Source: an uncultured Collinsella sp. (lineage in GTDB: Bacteria; Actinomycetota; Coriobacteriia; Coriobacteriales; Coriobacteriaceae). Taken from it: DNA of 17,760 bases. Position 1 is the stretch's first letter. Every line of letters starts with the position of its first letter. The position numbers were made by a program, and so were the translations under genes. The notes under the pieces are model-generated. The model saw only the letters and a list, made by a program, of their open reading frames with translations, did not search any database and was not told where the DNA came from. Shown piece after piece: positions 8,005-15,035 of this stretch. The stretch lies in contig CAUEQX010000020.1 in assembly GCA_959020035.1 (NCBI GenBank), positions 1 to 17,760 on the forward strand, written 5' to 3'.

Positions 8005-8121
8005 CTTAATCTACGTGAGCTGTCCCACGATAGCGCAGGAACGGCGTGGTGTGGAGCGCGTTTGCCCAGTTCAAAAAGAATGCGGATGCCGAGTGAGTGG
8101 GCGGTGCGGGCTGCGAACAGG

Positions 8122-9009
8122 CTATGAGCTGGGCGCAGAGACCGGCTCCCATGCAATAAACGCCCAACGAACCTTGCGGACATGATCGAGCATATAGCGC
8201 CCCTGCGGCACGCCCTTGGAGCCCGGCTCACCGGCATGGGGATTCTCGATCATGTGCTGGGCGATGTAGTCGCGCAGACGGTCGACCTTATCCTCGTTGC
8301 CATGCTCAAGCATGCGGGAGAAGTCTGCCACGCCCGCCTCAAGGCTATCGAAGGTATCGCGACGAGGCGATTCGAAGTATGTAACCTGCGGCAACGCACC
8401 CATCTGAATGAGGATGTTGAAGGCGTACACAAAGCCATTACTGCAGGTAACCGAGGCACCGATGGCGTTCATCAGGTGCAGATCATAGCGCGGACTGGAG
8501 TTGGCGACCATCGTGACAGCACAACGCCGACGAGCCGTACGGTCAAGCTTGGCAAGCGCACCTTTTAGGTTGTTCGTGGTGACAGAGCGACTGGCAAAGG
8601 CAACATCAACCGCTTTCGCGACCGGTCCAACCAAATACCAGTCATCATCCCAAGCAAGCTCAAGCGGCGTAATAAGATCTTCGAGCCCGTAATACTCAAT
8701 GCCGGCATCAAGCGTGCCCAACATGGCAGGAGAGAAGTCGGCAGCAATCACGGAATGCCCAGCCTGAGCAAGCGGAATAGCAATCGACCCAGCCCCACAC
8801 CCCATATCAAGCACCGACTCACCAGGCTTCAACGCCAACAGCTTTATAAAATCCCGAGCATAAGGGGCAGTCTCCAAGGGCCGAAAATGCCGAGCCCGCT
8901 TATCCCACTCAAAAGAATCATCAGCCCGATGTCGAGCAGCTTGCAAGCGCATCCATTCGCCATTCCAATCCGCAGAAAGCAGCTCAGAACGAATCAAATC
9001 ATCAGCCAC
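8122..9009 (-). CDS. Class I SAM-dependent methyltransferase of unknown substrate
   Basis: The 295-residue product has a Rossmann-type SAM-binding core. Motif I is SVLDMGCGAGSIAIPL at 65-80, followed by the acidic end of strand 2 at Asp91 in VIAADFSPAML. The N-terminal 60 residues, rich in Trp, Arg and Asp, and the C-terminal half give no substrate clue; the ASRSVTTNN segment probably forms part of the active-site face. The start is GTG, supported by AGGGAG about 8 nt upstream. An ATG just before it (in ATGGCCC) is out of frame. A terminator-like hairpin stands directly before the ribosome binding site. Nearby metF-metH make methionine, the SAM precursor, but that does not identify the target. 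RNA, protein and small-molecule substrates are all possible. Confidence 0.85.
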   Translation of the reverse strand: MADDLIRSELLSADWNGEWMRLQAARHRADDSFEWDKRARHFRPLETAPYARDFIKLLALKPGESVLDMGCGAGSIAIPLAQAGHSVIAADFSPAMLGTLDAGIEYYGLEDLITPLELAWDDDWYLVGPVAKAVDVAFASRSVTTNNLKGALAKLDRTARRRCAVTMVANSSPRYDLHLMNAIGASVTCSNGFVYAFNILIQMGALPQVTYFESPRRDTFDSLEAGVADFSRMLEHGNEDKVDRLRDYIAQHMIENPHAGEPGSKGVPQGRYMLDHVRKVRWAFIAWEPVSAPSS

Positions 9010-9028
9010 GGGCCATCTCCCTCACAAC

Positions 9029-9060
9029 AAAAAAGCGACTCCTCCCAAAAGAAGAGCCGC
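9029..9060 (-). terminator. Terminator or attenuator in the methyltransferase leader
   Basis: Read on the - strand, arms 9060-9051 and 9044-9035 form a 10-bp stem with two G-U wobbles and a 6-nt loop, directly followed by six T. The methyltransferase ribosome binding site (GAGGGAG) begins about 7 nt after the T-run. It therefore either stops read-through from UPF0210, with the methyltransferase promoter lost or within the stem, or acts as a conditional attenuator. Confidence 0.72.
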
Positions 9061-9136
9061 AACCAGCATATATCAGAAAGAACCGATCCAACGCCAAACC
9101 GCCATACCAGCAAAGTAGGGCAGAAGCGAAGCGACT
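9047..9136 (-). pseudogene. Possible remnant of a TM2-domain membrane protein
   Basis: An open frame on the - strand reads SRFASALLCWYGGLALDRFF and then LIYAGCG. The TM2 family's first membrane helix and turn have the pattern hydrophobic-LGGLG-hDRFYLG-x-x-G, and this stretch matches it with a one-residue deletion. The expected second membrane helix is absent: the frame runs instead through the terminator hairpin and stops near the methyltransferase start. Upstream, the frame opens only inside the fold-back element. Either this is a decayed gene fragment or the likeness is chance. Its short length makes the call uncertain. Confidence 0.3.
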
Positions 9137-9173
9137 GCCAAAGGGATAGAACTCAACCGAGGTCCCGTTGTGC

Positions 9174-9317
9174 GGGAGCCCCGCCGCCGGGCGGCAGACA
9201 TATAAGGTCGATCGCGAGTTCCGCACGAGCCGGAGAGCACTAAATGTGCTCTCCGTGCGAGTCAGGACTGTCCGAGCAGGCGACCTTATGTGTCTGCCGC
9301 CCGGCGGCGGGGCTCCT
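9174..9317. repeat. 144-nt fold-back element with 36-nt inverted arms
   Basis: Arms 9175-9210 and 9281-9316 are reverse complements over 36 nt with one T/G mismatch (9201/9290), and one more wobble pair extends them. The outer part is built on CCGCCGCCGGGCGGC. The 70-nt centre contains a second hairpin, CGGAGAGCAC (9231-9240) with GTGCTCTCCG (9246-9255) around TAAAT, flanked by CGCAC (9222-9226) and GTGCG (9255-9259). There is no T-run and no coding signal. Candidates are a miniature inverted-repeat element, a large REP-like element, or a structured RNA. No target-site duplication is obvious. Confidence 0.8.
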
Positions 9318-9333
9318 CGCCCGAACCCCTCAG

Positions 9334-10698
9334 CTAGTTCTTCAGCGAGTTCAGCGGCGCCGGGAAGCGTCCACCGCGGTGGGCAAGCACGGTGCCGGCG
9401 TTGGGGTTCACCGGCATGATGGGCGCACGGCCGAACAAGCCGCCGTACTCGACGCAGTCGCCCACGCCCTTGCCGATAGCAGGAATCACGCGGACGGCCG
9501 TGGTCTTGTTATTGATGACGCCGATGGCCATCTCGTCGGCGATGATGCCGGCGATGGTCTCGACTGGAGTGTCGCCGGGGATGGCGATCATGTCCAGGCC
9601 GACGGAGCACACGCAGGTCATGGCCTCGAGCTTCTCGAGCGAAAGCGCACCGGCCTCGACGGCGGCGATCATGCCGGCGTCCTCGGACACGGGGATGAAA
9701 GCGCCGGAGAGACCGCCCACGCTGGAACTGGCCATGACGCCGCCCTTCTTAACGGCATCGTTGAGCATGGCGAGCGCGCAGGTCGTGCCGGGGCCACCGC
9801 AGGTGCCCACGCCGATGATCTCGAGGATGCGCGCGACGGAGTCGCCGATGGCGGGCGTGGGAGCCAGCGACAGGTCGACAATGCCCTTCTCGACACCCAG
9901 ACGATGGGCGGCCTCGCGGCTCATGAGCTCGCCGGCGCGGGTGATCTTAAAGGCGGTCTGCTTGATTTTCTCGGCAACCTCCATCATCGAGGCGGAGTCG
10001 GGGAGCGTCTCCAAGGCAGCAGCCATAACGCCGGGGCCCGAGACGCCAACGTTGATGACGGCGTCGGCCTCGCCACCGCCGTGGACGGCGCCCGCCATAA
10101 ACGGGGAGTCCTCGACCATGTTGGCAAAGCAGACAAACTTGGAGGCGCCAACGGAATCCTGGTCGGCCGTGAGCTTGGCGGCATCGATGATGGTCTGGGC
10201 GGCCATGAGCACAGCGTCCATGTTGATGCCGGCGCGCAGGCTGGCGACGTTGACGCTGGAGCAGACGCGGCTCGTGGTGGCGAGCGCCTGGGGGATGGAC
10301 TGGATGACGCGGCGGTCGGCGTCGCCGATGCCCTTCTGGACGAGTGCGGAGAAGCCACCCAGGTAGTCGATGCCGAGCGTCTCGGCCGCGCGGTCGAGGG
10401 CATGCGCGATGGGGGTGAGGTCCTCATCCTTGCAGCATGCGGCGATCTGCGCCACCGGGGTGACGGAAACGCGCTTGTTGACGATGGGGATACCGTACTC
10501 GCGCTCGAGGTTCTCGGCGGTCTCGACCAGATGCTCAGCCGTGTGCGTCACGTGGTCGTAGATCTTCGTGCACATGCGGTCGAGGTTCTCGTCACCGCAA
10601 CCCATGAGCGAAACACCCATGGTGATGGTCCTGATGTCGAGGTTCTGTTCCTCAACCATGCCGCGGGTTTCCGCGATTTCTGCGGGCGTGATCGCCAT
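9334..10698 (-). CDS. UPF0210 (DUF711, PFL-like) family protein
   Basis: The 454-residue product matches the UPF0210/DUF711 family (about 450 residues), whose fold resembles pyruvate formate-lyase but whose biochemical role is not established. Seen in the sequence: MGVSLMGC at 27-34, the conserved block FANMVEDSPFMAGA at 191-204, GVSGPGVM at 218-225, and Gly-rich GVGTCGGPGTT and SSSVGGLSGAF in the second half. The start is the ATG at 10698, with AGGAG 7 nt upstream. The frame is open for 19 more codons, but these run through the promoter and have no family similarity. In many bacteria a small ACT-domain protein (UPF0237) is encoded next to it. None is present here. It follows metH on the same strand but has its own probable promoter. 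Confidence 0.93.
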   Translation of the reverse strand: MAITPAEIAETRGMVEEQNLDIRTITMGVSLMGCGDENLDRMCTKIYDHVTHTAEHLVETAENLEREYGIPIVNKRVSVTPVAQIAACCKDEDLTPIAHALDRAAETLGIDYLGGFSALVQKGIGDADRRVIQSIPQALATTSRVCSSVNVASLRAGINMDAVLMAAQTIIDAAKLTADQDSVGASKFVCFANMVEDSPFMAGAVHGGGEADAVINVGVSGPGVMAAALETLPDSASMMEVAEKIKQTAFKITRAGELMSREAAHRLGVEKGIVDLSLAPTPAIGDSVARILEIIGVGTCGGPGTTCALAMLNDAVKKGGVMASSSVGGLSGAFIPVSEDAGMIAAVEAGALSLEKLEAMTCVCSVGLDMIAIPGDTPVETIAGIIADEMAIGVINNKTTAVRVIPAIGKGVGDCVEYGGLFGRAPIMPVNPNAGTVLAHRGGRFPAPLNSLKN

Positions 10699-10733
10699 CC
10701 TTGCGCTCCTATCTGCCAAAACGAGCATAATCT

Positions 10734-10762
10734 TATCTATTCTAACGTGCCGCACGTGCCAA
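10734..10762 (-). promoter_or_regulatory. Probable promoter of the UPF0210 gene
   Basis: On the - strand TTGGCA (10762-10757) and TAGATA (10739-10734) stand 17 nt apart. A transcript would start near 10727, about 29 nt before the ATG. The -35 element lies inside the loop region of the hairpin at 10745-10780, so hairpin and promoter overlap. Confidence 0.5.
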
Positions 10763-10780
10763 GTGGCGCATGCGGCACGT
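10745..10780 (-). terminator. Hairpin after metH, possible terminator or operator
   Basis: ACGTGCCGCA (10745-10754) and TGCGGCACGT (10771-10780) pair perfectly over 10 bp, with further partial pairing inside. It lies 26 nt past the metH stop codon. On the - strand only TT follows the stem, while the + strand has TTTT. It would be a modest terminator for metH, or, as a palindrome spanning a promoter, a binding site for a repressor. Confidence 0.5.
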
Positions 10781-10806
10781 TTTGGTGCTCGGTTGTTTCC
10801 GTTGTG

Positions 10807-13365
10807 TTACTGCCCAAAGACCTCTTCGGCGATGCGCGCGCTCTCGGCGGCGTCCTTGGCGTAGTAGTCCGCGCCGATCTGCTTGGCGTATTCGGGGGTG
10901 AGTACGGCGCCGCCCACGATGATCTTGACGCCCGGCACCTCGGAATGAAGCAGCTTGATGGTCTCCTCCATGGCGACGACCGTGGTAGTCATAAGCGCCG
11001 AGAGGCCGACGAGTTTGATATCGCGCTCCTTGACGGTCTTGAGTACCTCCTGCGGATCGACGTCGCGGCCCAGGTCAAAGACGGTGTAGCCGTAGTTGTC
11101 GAGCAGCATTTTGACGATGTTCTTGCCAATATCGTGGATGTCGCCCTTGACGGTGGCCACGCAGATCTTGCCCTTGTCGGCAATCTCGCCGGCGGGCATC
11201 AGGCGCTTGATGGTGTCGAAGCCCACGCGTGCGGCTTCGGCCGAGGCCATAAGCTGCGGCAAGAAGAACTTGCCCTGGTCAAAGAGGACGCCAACCTCGT
11301 CGAGGGCGGGGATAAAGTGGTTATTGATGAGGTCCATAGCGTCGTGGTCTGTCAGCAGACGCTCGGTCTCGGCAGCGATCTCGCCTTTGCGGCCCGAGAC
11401 GACCATTCGACGAATCGGGTCGTCGTTGCCGTCAGTGCCGGCGGTGCCAGCAGCAGGCGCGGCATCACTCGATGCGGCCTGAGCCGCTGCCGGGTTGGCG
11501 GCGATCTTGTACGGATCGGTCCAGCCGGCATAGCGCTCGATGTATCCGGTCGAGCCCTCGTCTTCAACGCTCAGGACGCGATAGCTGTAGACGGTGTCCA
11601 TAAAGCGCTTGGAACCCGGGTTCATGATGGGGGCGTCCAGGCCCGCGCCAAAGGCGGCGGCCAAAAAGACCGAACCCAGCAGCGGGCGGGCAGGCAGGCC
11701 AAAGCTGATGTTCGACACGCCGAGCGCACATTTGACGCCCAGGCGCTCCTTGCACAGGGACATGGCGCGCAGGATCTGCTCGGCCTGGCGCTGGTTGGTC
11801 GAGGCGGTCATGACCAGGCAGTCGATGAGGACGCGGTCCGGGCCGATGCCGTAACGGGCAGCCTCGGCCACGATGTGCTCGGCGATGGCGAAGCGAGCCT
11901 CGGCGGTATCGGGGATGCCGCCTTCGTCGAGCGTAAGGCCGACAACGTTGGTGCCGTAGTGGGCGACCAGCGGAAAGATCTCATCCATGATCTGCTGCTT
12001 GCCATTGACCGAGTTGATGATGGGCTTGCCGGCGTAGCGGCGCACGGCGGCCTCGACAGCGGCGGGGTCGGTGGAGTCGATCTGCAGCGGCAGGAGCGTG
12101 GAGCCCTGGAGCTGTTCGGTCGCCTGTTGGATGATCTTGACCTCGTCGATCTCGGGCAGGCCCACGTTAACGTCCAAGATGTCGGCGCCCTGTTCCTGCT
12201 GGCTGATGCCCTGACTCACGACGTAGTCCAGGTCGCCGTTGCGCAGGGCCTGCTGCAGGCGCTTTTTGCCGGTGGGGTTGATGCGCTCGCCGATGACAGC
12301 GATCTTGTGGCCATCGCAGGGGAGGTCCACCACGGTCTGGGCGCTTGTGACCGACATGCTGGGCTTGCGGTGGCGCGAACTGGGCGTGTGGTTATCGATA
12401 AGCGTGCGCAGCGCTGCCATGTGCGCCGGCGTGGTGCCGCAGCAGCCGCCCACGACGCTCACGCCGTCCTCGATCATGCCGGCGACGGCCTTGGCGTATT
12501 CGGGGGCTTGGATATCAAAGACGGTGTTGCCGTCGTCGTCCACATGGGGGAGTCCCGCATTGGCCTGCACCATAACGGGTTTGTCGGTAACGGCGAGCAT
12601 GCGTGCGGCGAGTCCTCGGAGCTCGGCCGGTCCTTGGCTGCAGTTGATGCCCAAAACGTCGGCGCCGATGGCATCGAGCGTGATGGCGGCAACCTCGGGA
12701 CTCGTGCCCAGGAAGGTGCGACCGTCTTCCTCAAAGGTCATGGTGGCAAAGACGGGCAGGTCGGAGTTCTCGCGGCAGGCGAGGACGGCCGCCTTGATCT
12801 CGGCCAGGTCGGTCATGGTCTCGATAATAAAGAGATCCACGCCCGCATCGACGCCTGCGCGCACTTCCTCGGCAAAGAGGTCGTAGGCCTCGTCGAAGCT
12901 CAGGGTACCCAGGGGGCGAAGCAGCGCGCCGATGGGGCCGATATCGCCGGCGACGTAGCGGGCGCCGGCCTCGCGGGCACAGGCGACGGCCGCGGCAAAG
13001 ACGTCTGCCACGGTGGCGGCACCGTCGAGCTTGTGGGCGTTGGCGCCAAAGGTGTTGGCGGTAATCACGTCGCAGCCGGCCTCGACATATTGACGTTGGA
13101 TATCAGTGATAACCTGGGGTTCCTCAAAGTTGAGCAGCTCGGGCAGGGCGCCCGCCTTCATACCAGCGGCCTGCAACATGGTGCCCATACCGCCGTCGAA
13201 CAGCAAGTGCCCCGTGCCCTCGATGGCGGCGCGCAGGCGATCGTCCTTAATGCGCAGATCGTCGATCGTGCGCGTCTTGTACGTGGCACCGTTGCGACGT
13301 GCGGCATCAACGGGTGCCGCCAATGCAGTGCCGTCAGAATCATGAGTGATAAGCGGAGTAAACAT
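10807..13365 (-). CDS. metH: Cobalamin-dependent methionine synthase without reactivation domain
   Basis: MetH moves a methyl group from 5-methyltetrahydrofolate through cobalamin to homocysteine. Domains over 852 residues: homocysteine-binding barrel at about 50-330, with DGGMGT at 57-62 and zinc ligands Cys242 (GINCSQGP) and Cys308/Cys309 (GGCCGT); pterin-binding domain at about 355-620, with IGERINPTGKKRL at 358-370 and DVNVGLPEIDE at 398-408; an Ala-rich linker at 624-648; the B12 cap at about 650-735; and the B12-binding domain with DIHDIG at 742-747, where His744 is the cobalt ligand. The C-terminal activation domain of E. coli MetH is absent and is encoded by the preceding gene. About 50 residues precede the first barrel strand, which is longer than usual. 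ATG has AGGAG 6 nt upstream, overlapping the previous stop codon, so translation is probably coupled. Confidence 0.95.
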   Translation of the reverse strand: MFTPLITHDSDGTALAAPVDAARRNGATYKTRTIDDLRIKDDRLRAAIEGTGHLLFDGGMGTMLQAAGMKAGALPELLNFEEPQVITDIQRQYVEAGCDVITANTFGANAHKLDGAATVADVFAAAVACAREAGARYVAGDIGPIGALLRPLGTLSFDEAYDLFAEEVRAGVDAGVDLFIIETMTDLAEIKAAVLACRENSDLPVFATMTFEEDGRTFLGTSPEVAAITLDAIGADVLGINCSQGPAELRGLAARMLAVTDKPVMVQANAGLPHVDDDGNTVFDIQAPEYAKAVAGMIEDGVSVVGGCCGTTPAHMAALRTLIDNHTPSSRHRKPSMSVTSAQTVVDLPCDGHKIAVIGERINPTGKKRLQQALRNGDLDYVVSQGISQQEQGADILDVNVGLPEIDEVKIIQQATEQLQGSTLLPLQIDSTDPAAVEAAVRRYAGKPIINSVNGKQQIMDEIFPLVAHYGTNVVGLTLDEGGIPDTAEARFAIAEHIVAEAARYGIGPDRVLIDCLVMTASTNQRQAEQILRAMSLCKERLGVKCALGVSNISFGLPARPLLGSVFLAAAFGAGLDAPIMNPGSKRFMDTVYSYRVLSVEDEGSTGYIERYAGWTDPYKIAANPAAAQAASSDAAPAAGTAGTDGNDDPIRRMVVSGRKGEIAAETERLLTDHDAMDLINNHFIPALDEVGVLFDQGKFFLPQLMASAEAARVGFDTIKRLMPAGEIADKGKICVATVKGDIHDIGKNIVKMLLDNYGYTVFDLGRDVDPQEVLKTVKERDIKLVGLSALMTTTVVAMEETIKLLHSEVPGVKIIVGGAVLTPEYAKQIGADYYAKDAAESARIAEEVFGQ

Positions 13366-13374
13366 CGGGGGCTC

Positions 13375-14163
13375 CTAATGGCTGGAATAGCAGGTGGTGT
13401 GGGCGGCGCGGAAGCGGCAGTGTTCGCGCATGCGGCAGATATTGCAGGTGGGGCGGCTCTGGGCGTCGTGGACCTCGCCGTCGAATAGGCCGATCACCGC
13501 GGTCACGCTTTTGGTGGGCATGAGCAGGCTGGTGGGTGTGACGGTAAGCCCGATGAGCCGCGTGGCATTGAGCGCATTGACGATCGAGCGCTGGGCCGAG
13601 AGCGGGCAGTCGCCATAGCCGGGACTAAAGCGCCAGTTGCCGGCGAGCCCGTGTGTGGCGGCGTCCGTCTTGACCTGCTGGTCCATTTGCTCAACGGCGG
13701 CTTCCACGTAAGCGGAGCACGCGGCGTCGAGCACGGCGCCCTCCAGGGGATGTTGGGCTCCCGTGGTGCGCAGGCGACGCTCGGCGTCCATGCCGAGGGT
13801 GCACGCCATGAGCGCGGCAAAGCGGGCGTCTTTGAGATGTCGATAGATATCGCGACCGCGCAGCTCAACGTTGGTGCCGACCAGGCGAATGCAAGGTTCT
13901 CCCTGCTCGTCCACACCCGTGGCATCGACGGCAAACACGCGGCGCACGCCACGGGGCTCAATGTCCAATTCCAGACGCTCGACCACAAGCTCAATACGCT
14001 GCGACAGCTCGGGCTCAATCTGCTGGCCGCCGTAACCCAGATACCGCAGCATCTCGGCACGGTCGACACGGGGATGGTACGCAGCATCGATACGGTAGAG
14101 CGCCGGCGACGCAAGGTCGGCCGGCACTTCGACAGCGATTGTATCGATGTGCGGTTTTTCCAT
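13375..14163 (-). CDS. Stand-alone methionine synthase reactivation protein
   Basis: This 262-residue protein matches the MetH activation domain, which binds SAM and assists reductive remethylation of oxidised cobalamin. The diagnostic segment is FSPGYGDCPLSAQ at 179-191, followed by PTSLLMPTKSVTAVIGL at 210-226, equivalent to the SAM-binding region of E. coli MetH. At the end stand four cysteines, Cys240, Cys243, Cys249 and Cys258, with the arrangement CNICRMREHCRFR. A similar Cys cluster is known from other free-standing versions; metal or iron-sulfur binding is an inference. Its ATG overlaps the metF stop codon by one base (TAATG) and metH follows after 9 nt, so the three genes form one operon. 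The frame is open upstream but only as an overlap with metF. Confidence 0.9.
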   Translation of the reverse strand: MEKPHIDTIAVEVPADLASPALYRIDAAYHPRVDRAEMLRYLGYGGQQIEPELSQRIELVVERLELDIEPRGVRRVFAVDATGVDEQGEPCIRLVGTNVELRGRDIYRHLKDARFAALMACTLGMDAERRLRTTGAQHPLEGAVLDAACSAYVEAAVEQMDQQVKTDAATHGLAGNWRFSPGYGDCPLSAQRSIVNALNATRLIGLTVTPTSLLMPTKSVTAVIGLFDGEVHDAQSRPTCNICRMREHCRFRAAHTTCYSSH

Positions 14164-15035
14164 TACCCCAGGCGCTCCATAATGGTCGCGGCGATCGCAG
14201 GACGGTTCATAGTGTAAAGGTGCAGGCCGTCGGCGCCGTGCTCCTTGAGGTCGCAAAGCTGGCGGGCTGCATAATCTACACCAGCTGCCTGCAGGCTCTC
14301 GGGGTCGTTCTCGTACTTGGCGAGAATCTTGATGACGGGGGAGGGCAGCGACGCGCCGCACATAAAGACCATGCGGCTGATCTGCGACTTGCCCATAAAC
14401 GGCATGATGCCCGCGGTAATGGGCACGGTGATACCGGCCTTGTCGGCAAGCTCGCGGAAGTGGTAGAAGCACTCATTATCAAAGAAGAGCTGCGTCACAA
14501 AGAAGCTTGCGCCGGCGTCCTGCTTTTGCTTGAGGTGTTCGACCGAGAGGTTGAGGTCCTCACAGGCAATGTGGCCCTCGGGGTAGGCTGCGGCGCCCAC
14601 ACAAAAGCCGGCGTCGACGAGCTCGGGGATGAGGTCGCGGGCGTAGGCGTAGTCCGAGGCGGGCTTGTCGTCCTCGGTCGCGCCGGCAGGGAGATCGCCA
14701 CGCAGGGCCAGAATGTTTTCAACGCCGGCGGTGCGATACTCGTCGATCTTGGCGGCGATATCGGCATGCGAGCGGCCCACGCAGGTAAGGTGTGCCACCG
14801 AGGGTGTATCGAATTCGCTCGTAATCATATGCGCGATGGGGGCGGTGGTGGCACCGTTGCCCGAGCCGCCGGCCGAGCAGGTGACCGAGACAAAGCTCGG
14901 CGAAAGCTTGCACAGATTGCCTGCCACTTCGCGAGCCGTATCGAGGGTAAGCTCGCCCTTGGGCGGGAACATCTCAAACGAAACGGGTGCGGTGCCCTGG
15001 GATGCTGCCTGCTTAAAAACCTCGTCGACGCGCAT
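14163..15035 (-). CDS. metF: 5,10-methylenetetrahydrofolate reductase
   Basis: MetF is an FAD enzyme that reduces 5,10-methylene-THF to 5-methyl-THF, the methyl donor for MetH. The 290 residues match bacterial MetF length. Motifs: SFEMFPPK at 19-26 with catalytic Glu21, VTCSAGGS at 51-58, LALRGDLP at 109-116 (Asp114 near the flavin), YPEGH at 151-155, and TQLFFD at 181-186. ATG is preceded by GAGGAG with a 6-nt spacer. It is the first gene of the metF-reactivase-metH operon, so the product of each step is used by the next enzyme. No MetV-like partner protein is encoded beside it. A weak -10 element lies upstream, and no SAM, cobalamin or T-box riboswitch is recognised in the short leader. Confidence 0.96.
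   Translation of the reverse strand: MRVDEVFKQAASQGTAPVSFEMFPPKGELTLDTAREVAGNLCKLSPSFVSVTCSAGGSGNGATTAPIAHMITSEFDTPSVAHLTCVGRSHADIAAKIDEYRTAGVENILALRGDLPAGATEDDKPASDYAYARDLIPELVDAGFCVGAAAYPEGHIACEDLNLSVEHLKQKQDAGASFFVTQLFFDNECFYHFRELADKAGITVPITAGIMPFMGKSQISRMVFMCGASLPSPVIKILAKYENDPESLQAAGVDYAARQLCDLKEHGADGLHLYTMNRPAIAATIMERLG

Larger units (their letters stand above)
9010..9333. other. 324-nt gap between the methyltransferase and UPF0210 genes
   Basis: No intact gene is supported. From left to right it holds a - strand terminator-like hairpin (9029-9060), a short - strand reading frame resembling a TM2 domain (9047-9136), and a long fold-back element (9174-9317). The element ends 16 nt from the UPF0210 stop codon. 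Each is listed separately. Confidence 0.7.

Noticed and set aside
9244..13488. A + strand open frame of more than 1400 codons
   Set aside because: It lies antisense to UPF0210 and metH. Both - strand genes have clear family motifs and ribosome binding sites, and the antisense reading is the low-complexity Gly/Ala/Asp/Val/His-rich type that high-GC codon bias produces. No domain was recognised.
13375..14472. Longer form of the MetH reactivation protein starting inside metF
   Set aside because: The extra 103 residues are an out-of-frame reading of metF. The ATG overlapping the metF stop gives the family length.
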